From Massilia sp. Root351 (GTDB lineage: Bacteria; Pseudomonadota; Gammaproteobacteria; Burkholderiales; Burkholderiaceae_D): a stretch of DNA of 64,000 nt. The stretch is taken from assembly GCF_001425045.1 (NCBI RefSeq), contig NZ_LMDJ01000036.1, forward strand, positions 186,001 to 250,000, given 5' to 3'. This document shows, in pieces, positions 44,780 through 55,551 of the stretch. A program made the translations under genes and the position numbers. Each line of letters opens with the position of its first letter. Within the stretch, counting starts at the first letter, position 1. Under the pieces are notes generated by a model, which worked only from the letters and a program-made list of their open reading frames with translations, was not told where the DNA came from and searched no databases.

Positions 44780-45853
44780 TCAGGTGAGACTCACCGGGTA
44801 GGAACCCAGCACCTTGAAGAATGCGGCCTGGTCTTTCAGTTCCGCCAGGGCCTGTGCGACGGCCGCGTCGTTCACATGGCCGTCCACGTCGACGTAGAAG
44901 TAGTACTCCCAGGTGCCGATGCGGGCCGGGCGGGATTCGAAGCGCGTCATCGACACGCCGTGCTTGGCCAGCGGCGCCAGCAGCTGGTACACGGCGCCGG
45001 CCTTGTTCGGCACGGCCAGCACCAGCGAGGTGTGGTCCTTGCCGGACGGCAGCGTTTGCAGGTGGCCGATGACGGCGAAACGGGTGCGGTTGTGCGGGTC
45101 GTCCTGGATGTGGCCCTTGACCACGCCCAGCTTGTACTGCGTGCCGGCCATTTCGCTGGCGATGGCCGCCACGCTGGCGTCGTCGCCCGCCATGCGCGCC
45201 GCTTCGGCGTTGGAGGCCACCGCGCGGCGCTCGATGTTGGGGTAGTTCTGGTTCAGCCACACCTGGCACTGCGCCAGCGCCTGCGAATGGGCGCAGATCA
45301 CCTGCACGCCGTCCATATTGCCGGTCTTGGTCATCAGGCTGTGGTGCACCGCGATGGCCACTTCGCCGCTGATCAGGGTGGTGGTGCCCAGCATCAGGTC
45401 CAGCGTGCGGTTGATGGCGCCTTCGGATGAATTCTCCACCGGCACCACGCCGAAATCGGCGGTGCCGGCCTCGGTGGCGCGGAACACTTCGTCGATGGAG
45501 GCGCACGGCAGGCCTTCGACGGCGCTGCCGAACTGCTGGTACACGGCCTGCTCGCTGAAGGTGCCCACCGGGCCGAGGTAGGCCACGGTGACGCGCTTTT
45601 CCAGCGCGCGGCAGGCCGACATGATTTCGCGGAAGATGGTCTGCACGTCGGTGGCGACCATGGGGCCGGGGTTGCGGTCGGCCACGCCGCGCAGCACCTG
45701 GGCTTCGCGTTCGGGCCGGAACACCGGCGCGTTGGTCTCGGCCTTGACGTGGCCCACTTCCTGCGCCACCTTGGCGCGCTGGTTCAACAATGCGAGGATC
45801 TGCGCGTCGATCGCGTCGATCTGCTCGCGCAGGGGTTTCAGTTTATCGTTCAT
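44780..45853 (-). CDS. pheA: Bifunctional chorismate mutase / prephenate dehydratase
   Basis: A 357-residue fusion enzyme. Residues about 5-85 are an AroQ-type chorismate mutase helical domain (LREQIDAIDAQILALLNQRA). Residues about 93-270 form the prephenate dehydratase domain (VAYLGPVGTFSEQAV ... HLQTLPSGKDHTSLV), with the conserved Thr-Arg-Phe in NRTRFAVIG. Residues about 280-355 form an ACT regulatory domain (FESRPARIGTWEYYFYVD) expected to bind phenylalanine. It lies between serC and hisC. Confidence 0.96.
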   Translation of the reverse strand: MNDKLKPLREQIDAIDAQILALLNQRAKVAQEVGHVKAETNAPVFRPEREAQVLRGVADRNPGPMVATDVQTIFREIMSACRALEKRVTVAYLGPVGTFSEQAVYQQFGSAVEGLPCASIDEVFRATEAGTADFGVVPVENSSEGAINRTLDLMLGTTTLISGEVAIAVHHSLMTKTGNMDGVQVICAHSQALAQCQVWLNQNYPNIERRAVASNAEAARMAGDDASVAAIASEMAGTQYKLGVVKGHIQDDPHNRTRFAVIGHLQTLPSGKDHTSLVLAVPNKAGAVYQLLAPLAKHGVSMTRFESRPARIGTWEYYFYVDVDGHVNDAAVAQALAELKDQAAFFKVLGSYPVSLT

Positions 45854-45877
45854 GAAGGTTGCCTCAGGGGCCAGCGC

Positions 45878-46960
45878 TCAGCGGCCGGCGAATTCGTTCA
45901 AGTAATCGACGAGGGCTTGCACGCCCTCGATAGGCATGGCGTTATAAATGGATGCACGCATGCCGCCGACGGACTTGTGGCCCTTCAGCTGCAACAGGCC
46001 GCGCGCTTTGGCGCCGGCCAGGAATGCTTCGTTCTTGCTTTCGTCGCGCAGGTAGAACGGTACGTTCATGCGCGAACGGTATGGCGGCAGGACGCGATTC
46101 TGGTAGAAGTCGTCCGCATCGAGCGCGGCGTACAGCAGCGCTGCTTTTTCCATGTTGCGGCGTTCCATCTCGGCCACGCCGCCCTGGCGCTTGAGCCACT
46201 GGAACACCAGGCCGGCGATGTAGATGCCGTAGGTGGGCGGCGTGTTGTACATCGATTCGTTGTCGGCCACGTTCTTGAAGTCGAACGCGGACGGGCAGAA
46301 CGGCAAGGCTTTGCCGATCAGGTCGTCGCGCACGATCACCACGGTGACGCCGGCCGGGCCGATGTTTTTCTGCGCGCCGCCGAAGATCAGGCCGTACTTG
46401 GACACGTCCACGGGGCGCGACAGGATGTGCGAGGACATGTCGGCCACCACAGTGGTGTCGCCCTGTGCGGTGGGCACGAAATCGATCTCCACGCCGTCGA
46501 TGGTCTCGTTGGTGCACAGGTGCAGATAGGCCGCGCCCGGCGTCAGCTTCCATTCGGCCTGCGGCGGCACGAAGGTGTAGTTGTTGTCCTTGGCGCTGGC
46601 GGCCACGTTCACCCTGGCGTAGCGCGCCGCTTCCTTGATGGACTTGCTGGACCAGGAACCGGTCTGCACGAAATCGATGGTGGCGTCGCTGCTGCCGACC
46701 AGGTTCATCGGGATGACGGCGTTCTGCGACAGGCCGCCGCCCTGCATGAACAGGATCTTGTAGTTGTCCGGCACCGCCAGCAGCTCGCGCAGGTCGCGCT
46801 CGGCCGCGCGGTAGATGGAGATGAATTCCGGACCGCGGTGGCTCATTTCCATGACGGACATTCCACTGCCGTTCCAGTCCAGCATTTCAGCGGCGGCCTG
46901 GGCCAGCACTTCTTTCGGCAATACGGCTGGGCCGGCGGAGAAATTGTAGATATTCGTCAC
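45878..46960 (-). CDS. serC: Phosphoserine aminotransferase
   Basis: A 360-residue class V aminotransferase starting with GTG (MTNIYNFSAGPAVLPKEVL). The PLP lysine lies in YGLIFGGAQKNIGPAG. SerC acts in serine synthesis and in pyridoxine synthesis. A good AAGGAAAGAGAC site precedes the GTG. The gene lies just after the DUF2059 gene with 10 bases between, and 24 bases before pheA. Gene order gyrA - DUF2059 - serC - pheA is conserved in the order Burkholderiales. Confidence 0.96.
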   Translation of the reverse strand: MTNIYNFSAGPAVLPKEVLAQAAAEMLDWNGSGMSVMEMSHRGPEFISIYRAAERDLRELLAVPDNYKILFMQGGGLSQNAVIPMNLVGSSDATIDFVQTGSWSSKSIKEAARYARVNVAASAKDNNYTFVPPQAEWKLTPGAAYLHLCTNETIDGVEIDFVPTAQGDTTVVADMSSHILSRPVDVSKYGLIFGGAQKNIGPAGVTVVIVRDDLIGKALPFCPSAFDFKNVADNESMYNTPPTYGIYIAGLVFQWLKRQGGVAEMERRNMEKAALLYAALDADDFYQNRVLPPYRSRMNVPFYLRDESKNEAFLAGAKARGLLQLKGHKSVGGMRASIYNAMPIEGVQALVDYLNEFAGR

Positions 46961-46970
46961 GTCTCTTTCC

Positions 46971-47531
46971 TTATTTTTTTACGATGTTCGCCGTCATGTC
47001 CTCAACCATCTTGCCGATGCGCGGCATGATGATCTTCTGGCTCGCCACCATGGATTCCTGCATTACCTTGGGCATGGTCGACAGCATCTTGGCGCCGATC
47101 GGGCTGCGGTAGAAGTCCAGCAGCTGGCGCATCTCATCGACGCTGTAGTTGCGCGCGTAGATGGCGGTGGTTTCGCGCTCCAGCTCATCCAGCATGGCCG
47201 GATCGTTGAACAGCTTCTGCATGGAGGCCATCATGCCGGGAACGGCTTTTTCGATCTCGGCCTGCATCGCCTTCTTGTCGGCGGCGCTCAGCCCCTTGCC
47301 CTTGCTTTCCACCATCGACGCCGTCATGGCCTGCATCATGCTCGGCAGCTGCGCCGCCGCTTGCTGCATCGACGCCTGCATCAGGCTGCGCGCGTTGATC
47401 GCGTCCATCAGCTGCCTGGCTGCGGCGGTGGACTCGGCCGTGGCCGCGCCGCTGGGCGCGATACCCTGCGCAGCGGCAGGAACGCAGGAAAACGCCAGGG
47501 CGGCGGCCAACAGTGCAACGATTTTCTTCAC
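46971..47531 (-). CDS. DUF2059 domain secreted protein
   Basis: A 186-residue protein with a signal peptide (residues 1-21, ending AAAQG) and a helical DUF2059 domain at the C-terminus, recognised from VDEMRQLLDFYRSPIGAKML. The N-terminal half is Ala/Met-rich and also helical. The function of the family is unknown. The conserved position between gyrA and serC in related genomes suggests co-transcription, although a hairpin-rich gap of 118 bases separates it from gyrA. Confidence 0.88.
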   Translation of the reverse strand: MKKIVALLAAALAFSCVPAAAQGIAPSGAATAESTAAARQLMDAINARSLMQASMQQAAAQLPSMMQAMTASMVESKGKGLSAADKKAMQAEIEKAVPGMMASMQKLFNDPAMLDELERETTAIYARNYSVDEMRQLLDFYRSPIGAKMLSTMPKVMQESMVASQKIIMPRIGKMVEDMTANIVKK

Positions 47532-47555
47532 AGGTTTCCTTTTGAAATGTAAAAC

Positions 47556-47642
47556 GGGGGCAATGTCATTGTCGCATTATTCTGCGTACACGACACTGCC
47601 CCCGCTGTGGCGGGTTACGGCTTGCGCCTCACCCGCCCTACG
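47556..47642. repeat. Hairpins between gyrA and the DUF2059 gene, including GGCGGGTTA-type copy 2
   Basis: GGGGGCAATGTC (47556-47567) pairs with GACACTGCCCCC (47592-47603), with one G-T type mismatch. Next to it GGCGGGT (47609-47615) pairs with ACCCGCC (47631-47637) inside a copy of the dispersed repeat also found at 36927-36958, here followed by CTACG. Together they fill the gap after gyrA and may attenuate transcription. Confidence 0.6.
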
Positions 47643-47649
47643 CTGCTGC

Positions 47650-50319
<2,670 letters not shown>

Positions 50320-50734
50320 GGGTGGGTTTCGTCTGTTCTTTACTGAGGTTGACTTATCTGTTACGCACGCTGACCGTGATTAACCCGCTGTCCGCAGACA
50401 AGCGTACGATTTTAGCATGCGCGCCATGGCTGCTGCGCAATTCCGCCGCCGGCCCGCTGCCAGCCCGCGCCGCCGCATGTCATGGAGCGGAAATAATGAA
50501 ACGTTATTATTTCGCCCGACGTTGCGCAAAAACAACATTTTGGTCGATTGCGGCCCGGATTCAGTTTGCGCTGTTCGTATTCCGTTCCGATGCCTATGGC
50601 AAAATGGACGAGAAGTTAATTGCTTGTTTCGCAATCGGGAACCGGCGCGACATAGGGGCGTATGGTAGGATGCGGCCCACGTACCAACGTCGCGCAGTTT
50701 TTCTGCGGATATCACCCCGAAAGGAAGAAAAAAT
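50320..50734. other. Divergent gyrA / ompA promoter region
   Basis: This 415-base gap contains no convincing gene. On the minus strand TGCTAAAAT (50409-50417) fits an extended -10 element for gyrA, with TTGCGC 20 bases upstream. On the plus strand TGGTAGGAT (50663-50671) is a possible extended -10 for ompA. Several short open frames here lack coding character. Confidence 0.45.
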
Positions 50735-51451
50735 ATGAATAAATATGTTGCATCGATTTTTGCTGCGTCGGCAGTGATCGCTGGTTCCGCCATGGCCCAG
50801 CAGCCAACCACCCCGCCTTTCGCCCCAGTGACCCAGGACATCAAAGCAGCCACGCCCAAGAGCGCCTACGTGCAAGATGCACGCGGCGTGATCGCGCGTG
50901 ATCCGTTCGGCCTGTGCTGGCGCACCGGCTACTGGACCCCGGCTGACGCCGTGCCAGGCTGCGATCTGCCGATCTGCGTAGAACCGGAAAAACTGGAAAA
51001 CGGCAAGTGCGTCGCACCGCCGCCACCAGTGGCCCCAGCACCAGCCCCGGCGCCAGCCGCCACGCCCGCGCCAGCCCCGGCGCCAGCGCCAACCTCGGAA
51101 AAAGTCAGCTTCGCAGCGGACGCCTTCTTCGACTTCGACAAAGCCGTGCTGAAGCCTGAAGGCAAAGCCAAGCTGGACGACCTGAGCTCGAAACTGGGCG
51201 CCATCAACCTGGAAGTCATCATCGCCGTGGGTCACACCGACTCCGTGGGCACCGATGAATACAACCAGAAGCTGTCGATCAAGCGTTCGGAAGCCGTCAA
51301 AGCCTACCTGGTCTCCAAAGGCGTGGAAGCGAACCGCGTGTACACCGAAGGCAAAGGCGAGAAGCAGCCAGTGGACGACAACAAGACCGCCGCCGGCCGC
51401 GCTAAAAACCGCCGCGTGGAAATCGAAGTGGTGGGCACCCGCAGCAAGTAA
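50735..51451 (+). CDS. ompA: OmpA family peptidoglycan-binding protein
   Basis: A 238-residue exported protein: signal peptide (residues 1-21), a 65-residue mature region with three Cys in CWRTGYW ... CDLPICVEPE, a Pro/Ala linker (about residues 95-122) and an OmpA C-terminal domain (FFDFDKAVLKPEGKAKLDDL, the peptidoglycan-binding Asp and Arg in YNQKLSIKRSEAVKAYL, and NRRVEIEVVG). There is no room for an eight-stranded barrel, so it is an OmpA-like short form. Strong AAAGGAAG site and a strong terminator suggest high expression. The pair with ubiG is typical for Burkholderiales. Confidence 0.92.
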   Translation: MNKYVASIFAASAVIAGSAMAQQPTTPPFAPVTQDIKAATPKSAYVQDARGVIARDPFGLCWRTGYWTPADAVPGCDLPICVEPEKLENGKCVAPPPPVAPAPAPAPAATPAPAPAPAPTSEKVSFAADAFFDFDKAVLKPEGKAKLDDLSSKLGAINLEVIIAVGHTDSVGTDEYNQKLSIKRSEAVKAYLVSKGVEANRVYTEGKGEKQPVDDNKTAAGRAKNRRVEIEVVGTRSK

Positions 51452-51473
51452 TTCGTAGATAGCAACATCGCTC

Positions 51474-51506
51474 AAGCCGCCCGGTTCACGCCGGGCGGCT
51501 TTTTTT
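51474..51506 (+). terminator. Intrinsic terminator after ompA
   Basis: AAGCCGCCCGG (51474-51484) pairs perfectly with CCGGGCGGCTT (51491-51501) around a 6-base loop and runs into seven T (51500-51506). This is a textbook rho-independent terminator 23 bases after the ompA stop. Confidence 0.93.
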
Positions 51507-51576
51507 GCGCGCTCTTCGCATGCTTTTTGTTACGCACACGCTTTGGCGCCAGGCAAAATCCCGCTATCATGCGGAT

Positions 51577-52272
51577 ATGAATGCCGACCCTCTAGAAATC
51601 CAAAAATTTAGCGAACTGGCCCACCGCTGGTGGGATCCCACGTCCGAATTCCGTCCCCTGCACGAAATCAACCCGCTGCGCCTGGAGTGGATCAACGCGC
51701 GCGCCCCGCTGGCGGGCAAGAACGTGATCGACATCGGCTGCGGCGGCGGCATCCTGGCCGAATCGATGGCGCGCAAGGGCGCCAAGGTGACCGGCATCGA
51801 CCTGTCCGAGAAGGCGCTCAAGGTGGCCGACCTGCACAGCCTGGAAAGCGGCGTGCAGGTGCGCTACAAACTGATCGCCGCCGAAGAGATGGCCGCGCAG
51901 GAAGCCGGCCAGTACGACGTGGTGACCTGCATGGAAATGCTGGAGCACGTGCCCGATCCGGCCGCCATCGTGCGCGCCGCCGCCACGCTGGTGAAACCGG
52001 GCGGCCACGTATTCTTTTCCACGCTGAACCGCAATCCCAAGTCCTACCTGTTTGCCGTGATCGGCGCCGAGTACGTGCTGCGCATGCTGCCGCGCGGCAC
52101 CCACGACTACGCCAAGTTCATCACGCCGGCCGAACTGTCGCAATATGTGCGCAGCGCCGGGCTGCAGGTGAACGGCCTGAAGGGCCTGGGCTACAACCCG
52201 CTCAGCAAGATCTACTCGCTGAACGACGACACCAGCGTCAATTACATGGTGGCCACCAGCCGCACCGACTGA
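51577..52272 (+). CDS. ubiG: Ubiquinone biosynthesis O-methyltransferase
   Basis: A 231-residue SAM-dependent methyltransferase. The start MNADPLEIQKFSELAHRWWD is conserved in UbiG. The SAM motif is VIDIGCGGGILAESMA, followed by GIDLSEKALKVA and CMEMLEHVPDP. It performs both O-methylation steps of ubiquinone synthesis. The ATG at 51577 is preferred; upstream in-frame codons to 51505 run into the ompA terminator. It forms an operon with gph. Confidence 0.95.
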   Translation: MNADPLEIQKFSELAHRWWDPTSEFRPLHEINPLRLEWINARAPLAGKNVIDIGCGGGILAESMARKGAKVTGIDLSEKALKVADLHSLESGVQVRYKLIAAEEMAAQEAGQYDVVTCMEMLEHVPDPAAIVRAAATLVKPGGHVFFSTLNRNPKSYLFAVIGAEYVLRMLPRGTHDYAKFITPAELSQYVRSAGLQVNGLKGLGYNPLSKIYSLNDDTSVNYMVATSRTD

Positions 52273-52319
52273 CTCTCCCTCTTAACGGCGGCTGCGGCCG
52301 CCCTCTCACCGTCCCCTTC

Positions 52320-53027
52320 ATGAGCCATCCTGCCCCCTTGCCCGCCCCGCGCGCCGTGCTGTTCGACCTGGACGGCACGCTGGCCGACACCGCGCCCGAC
52401 CTGGCTGCCGCCGTCAACCTGCTGCGCAGCGCGCGCGGCCTGGAAGCCACGCCCTACGAGCTGCTGCGTCCCACCGCGTCGGCCGGCGCGCGCGGCATGA
52501 TAGGCGCGTCCTTCGGGCTGACGCCGCAGGACGCCGGCTTTGACGAGCTCAAGCATGGATTCTTCGACAACTACGAGGCCGCCATCGCGGTGCACAGCAC
52601 GCTGTTCGACGGCGTGCCGGCGCTGCTGGCCGGACTGGAAGCGGCCGGCGTGGCCTGGGGCATCGTCACCAACAAGCCAGCCCGCTTTACCGACCCGCTG
52701 CTGCCGCTGATCGGCCTGGCGCACGCCGGCTGCGTCATTTCCGGCGACACCACCGCGCATGCCAAGCCGCACCCGGCCCCGCTGCTGGAAGCGGCGCGCC
52801 GCCTCGGCCTGCCGCCGGAAGCGTGCTGGTACGTGGGCGACGACCTGCGCGACATCCAGGCCGGCCAGGCCGCCGGCATGGCCACCGTGGCTTGCGCCTG
52901 GGGCTATTGCGGCGCCACCGAACCGGCCGCCTGGAACGCCGACTATTTATTGCCGACGCCGCAATCTTTGTTGCAGCTTGTGCAAACAGTGTTGGCTGCG
53001 CGCGCCGGAAACGCGCTGGCAGCCTGA
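52320..53027 (+). CDS. gph: Phosphoglycolate phosphatase, HAD family
   Basis: A 235-residue HAD hydrolase with motif I FDLDGTLADTAPDLAAAV (nucleophile Asp), motif II VTNKPARF, and motif IV YVGDDLRDIQAGQAAGM. It removes phosphate from 2-phosphoglycolate or a similar small substrate. The ubiG - gph pairing is standard in betaproteobacteria; the gap is 47 bases. Specificity cannot be proven from sequence, as the HAD subfamily has related enzymes (MupP, for example). Confidence 0.88.
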   Translation: MSHPAPLPAPRAVLFDLDGTLADTAPDLAAAVNLLRSARGLEATPYELLRPTASAGARGMIGASFGLTPQDAGFDELKHGFFDNYEAAIAVHSTLFDGVPALLAGLEAAGVAWGIVTNKPARFTDPLLPLIGLAHAGCVISGDTTAHAKPHPAPLLEAARRLGLPPEACWYVGDDLRDIQAGQAAGMATVACAWGYCGATEPAAWNADYLLPTPQSLLQLVQTVLAARAGNALAA

Positions 53028-53113
53028 TAGATTGTCACACGACCATTGCCGTACGGAAATTCTCCCAGTAAGATAAACGGGAAATCAAACACGATGAAAG
53101 CCGGAGTACGCAC

Positions 53114-54070
53114 ATGACTAGCGATGAACTAATCGCCGACGCCGCTGCGCGCAGCCATACGCCGCAGAGCTGGGATGTGACGGTGTCCGAATCCAAGTTT
53201 TACTGGTACGACCTGCTGACGGATTTCCCGCCCATCCCCGACTTCCGCGATCCGCTGGGCCGCTACCTGCGCCGCATGCAGTTCGCGGTGGAAGCGACCA
53301 TGGAAAAGCGGCTGATGTACATGCTGGTGAGCCGTCCCAAGCTGCGTTTCGACACGTCGCGCTCGACCAGCTGGGGCTTTTTCGGCCTGAAGCTGAGCAT
53401 TCCCATCCTGGTGGGCGCCGACCAGAAGCGCGACGCGCTGACCATCGAGCTCAACACGCCGGAGGACGCCACCTTAAAGAAGCCCACGGTGCAGGTCTTC
53501 GAGCGTTTCATCACGCTGAACTGGGGTTCGATGATCGAAACCTACTCGATCCACGACCTGCTGCAGAATTTCAACACCAAGCACGACTACCCGACCAAAG
53601 TGCACTACGTGGGGCAGACGCGCGACCCGGCCGGGCGCCTGATCAAAGGCCGCATCAGCGGCGTCAACCGCGCTTGCGACAACAGCGGCCCGGACAATGA
53701 CAACTTCCTGCTGATCCAGCGCATGGACTTCAGCACCGGCGCGCCGGTAGTGACCGACGGCGCCTCGGACGAGTTGCACGACCTGATGCTCAAGGACCAG
53801 ATGGACCTGCTCGAGTGCATACTCATCAAGTACTTCGAGAAAGACGACGAGAAAATGCGCAGTCCGCGCGAAGTGCAGGCCCGCGAAGCGCGCGTGGCAG
53901 CGCTATACCAGGCGCACATGCTGCAGCGCCTGCAAGTGGACCTCGGCTTGGAAGCGCCGGACGCGTTCCAGAACCTGTTCTCGGACATGGTAAAAGTGTC
54001 CGACCGGCACCTGTTCGAAGTCACTTTCAAGGGAACCGAACCGGTGTTCCGGGTGCCGGGCAAGGTGTGA
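53114..54070 (+). CDS. Uncharacterised protein with a GIY-YIG-like motif
   Basis: A 318-residue soluble protein with no membrane segment or signal. The central part contains VHYVGQTRDPAGRLIKG (Tyr165, Gly167, Arg175), which resembles the second motif and the catalytic Arg of GIY-YIG nucleases. Further on, MDLLECILIKYFEKDD (Glu234) resembles their metal-binding Glu motif. The leading GIY motif is not evident. The flanking N- and C-terminal regions (about 150 and 75 residues) match nothing I recognise. The ATG follows GGAG at good spacing. It lies 87 bases after gph and about 240 bases before the tmRNA gene. Nuclease activity is speculation. Confidence 0.75.
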   Translation: MTSDELIADAAARSHTPQSWDVTVSESKFYWYDLLTDFPPIPDFRDPLGRYLRRMQFAVEATMEKRLMYMLVSRPKLRFDTSRSTSWGFFGLKLSIPILVGADQKRDALTIELNTPEDATLKKPTVQVFERFITLNWGSMIETYSIHDLLQNFNTKHDYPTKVHYVGQTRDPAGRLIKGRISGVNRACDNSGPDNDNFLLIQRMDFSTGAPVVTDGASDELHDLMLKDQMDLLECILIKYFEKDDEKMRSPREVQAREARVAALYQAHMLQRLQVDLGLEAPDAFQNLFSDMVKVSDRHLFEVTFKGTEPVFRVPGKV

Positions 54071-54291
54071 CACCCGGGTCAGTCGGCATTGAAATCGGCA
54101 ACCAGATATTGACAACAAACCATCCCATAAGTTCCCCCGTCAAGCTCGCGCATTGAGTACTGAGCCTGCCCGAGTTTTCCGAGAGACACCTTTAGCGACG
54201 CAACAAGGAAAGTTTTTTGCCTCCGTGATTGCTCGCCAGACACTGTTCGCAACGGCCGGCAAAGCGTGATACACGAGGTGAAGGAATGGAG

Positions 54292-54297
54292 TACAAT
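54292..54297 (+). promoter_or_regulatory. -10 element of ssrA
   Basis: TACAAT lies 11 bases before the mature 5' end of tmRNA. A matching -35 is poor (TGATAC at 54267-54272 with a 19-base spacer), as often seen for stable RNA genes with processed 5' ends. Confidence 0.4.
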
Positions 54298-54308
54298 AGT
54301 AAGTCTGT

Positions 54309-54668
54309 GGGGACGACCTGGCTTCGACGTGGGTTGCAAAGCAGAACAGGGCATACCGAGGCCTGGTTACCTCGTAAATACACCCAGAAATCAATAACTG
54401 CAAACGATAACTCGTACGCACTGGCAGCTTAATTGCTGTTAGCTCCTCAACGCTTCTTCCCTGGGGCGGGCCGTTAAAAGCTGAGGAGTCATTTACAGGG
54501 AATCGCGCTATAACGGGTCACTTGAAGTAGCGCTAAATCTAAGGTGAATCGCTGGTACGTAACGTGCACATCCGTGCCGTACCGGTTAAATTAAATGATA
54601 GTGCTAAGTATGTAGAACTGTCTGTAGAGTGCTTGCGGACGCGGGTTCGATTCCCGCCGTCTCCACCA
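54309..54668 (+). ncRNA. ssrA: Transfer-messenger RNA
   Basis: A 360-base tmRNA. The 5' GGGGACG pairs with CGTCTCC at 54658-54664 to form the acceptor stem, and the 3' end is encoded as ACCA. The T arm GCGGGTTCGATTCCCGC is intact. The tag reading frame (54400-54432) starts at a GCA resume codon and reads ANDNSYALAA then a TAA stop, ending in the ALAA degron seen by ClpXP. Pseudoknot sequences follow. tmRNA with SmpB rescues stalled ribosomes. Its 3' flank is a site often used by integrating elements, but no integrase is present here. Confidence 0.96.
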
Positions 54669-54724
54669 CCGAACAAATAAAATGGGCCCCAAGCGCAAGC
54701 TTGGGGCCCATTTTATTTGTTCGG
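54669..54724 (+). terminator. Perfect 26-base-pair hairpin terminator of ssrA
   Basis: The arms at 54669-54694 and 54699-54724 are perfectly complementary over 26 bases and close on a GCAA tetraloop, a stable GNRA type. The 5' arm begins directly after the tmRNA CCA end. A T-rich part in the 3' arm (TTTTATTTGTT) can serve as the U-tract, so a shorter stem would terminate transcription. Confidence 0.85.
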
Positions 54725-54747
54725 TAGCGCAGCCAGCGGAATCGGAT

Positions 54748-54881
54748 CCGCGTCCGCCCCGGCGGACGCGGGGCTTTTGCGGGAATTCGGCGAGCATGCT
54801 CGCCGCCGCAAAAGCGGGTTGCGCTTGCAAGCGCAACCCTCTCCGACTCGCCCATTCCGAAAATCGCCTTTGGCGATTTTC
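54748..54881. repeat. Train of perfect palindromes downstream of ssrA
   Basis: Four more hairpins follow the ssrA terminator within 134 bases: CCGCGTCCGCC/GGCGGACGCGG with a 2-base loop (54748-54771); GCTTTTGCGG/CCGCAAAAGC (54773-54815) enclosing the 16-base palindrome GGCGAGCATGCTCGCC (54789-54804); a 24-base palindrome with arms GGGTTGCGCTTG and CAAGCGCAACCC (54816-54839); and GAAAATCGCC-TTT-GGCGATTTTC (54859-54881). All arms are perfect. No gene is encoded here, and the rest of the gap up to 55045 shows nothing more. Confidence 0.85.
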
Positions 54882-55045
54882 CGCGTGCGGCGTCTATCAA
54901 CCTGATCATCTCACTTCCACGCATCTCCGCCCCTCGCCCCAATCCGCAGCGCAGCCTGTGACAATGTGTGCATTTTTCGCTCTAGCAACATGCTACCCTT
55001 TAAGCAAGGTCACTCGGCAATCCGCCCAACCAGCCTGGACGAGAC

Positions 55046-55453
55046 ATGGAAGCAAGCGACGCGGTGCTGCGCGACATCATCGACCGCTTCGTACAGCCGG
55101 AACATGCGGAGCGCTTTCTCTACCTGCTGGAGAAGCCCAAACGCCGTTCACAGCTCTATGAAGAATTGCTGCATGACGCCAGCAGCTTGCGCCGCGACAA
55201 GCGGCAAGCGCTGGAGCCGCCGCAGTCCGATCCGGACCAGCTGCTGGCGCTACTGCGCAAAAAGGGTGCCGGGCAGACCTGTTTCATATTCAGCCGCCGG
55301 CATGCGCTCGACGGCCAGCAGGTGGATTTCCGCACTGCCCTGGCTTCTGTTGCAGGACAGATGAGCGAAGCCATCCTGTACTGCCCGAAAGCGCACGTCG
55401 CTTTCGTCGAGGAACACGATGGCCGGCAGTTCATCCTTTCGGCCAAGTTGTAA
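55046..55453 (+). CDS. Small soluble protein of unknown function
   Basis: A 135-residue protein with an N-terminal helical half (DIIDRFVQPEHAERFLYLLE) and a C-terminal alpha/beta half (AEILYCPKAHVAFVEEHDG-like; actual text SEAILYCPKAHVAF). Four or five Cys/His are scattered without a metal motif. No family is recognised and no ribosome binding site is strong (GGAC-GAGAC before the ATG). It lies between the palindrome train and the large c-di-GMP protein. It might be related to the degenerate restriction-like or DUF proteins, but nothing supports a firm call. Confidence 0.65.
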   Translation: MEASDAVLRDIIDRFVQPEHAERFLYLLEKPKRRSQLYEELLHDASSLRRDKRQALEPPQSDPDQLLALLRKKGAGQTCFIFSRRHALDGQQVDFRTALASVAGQMSEAILYCPKAHVAFVEEHDGRQFILSAKL

Positions 55454-55551
55454 TTGAGCAACAATCACGCTGCAAGCTGATTATTGGTATATATTTAATG
55501 TCGCATATTGGTATCCATCCGCCGGATCAGACGCTGCATTAATCGATCGCC

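Noticed and set aside
54748..54881. CRISPR array or integron attC cluster
   Set aside because: The palindromes differ from each other, there are no regular spacers, no cas genes or integrase, and no attC core sites (GTTRRRY) at the arm ends.
54591..54942. Two short minus-strand open frames over the ssrA 3' end and hairpin train
   Set aside because: They cross the tmRNA acceptor region and perfect palindromes and contain no recognisable protein pattern.
54309..55045. Genomic island integrated at ssrA
   Set aside because: No integrase gene and no direct repeat of the tmRNA 3' end is visible within the window; the downstream genes look chromosomal.
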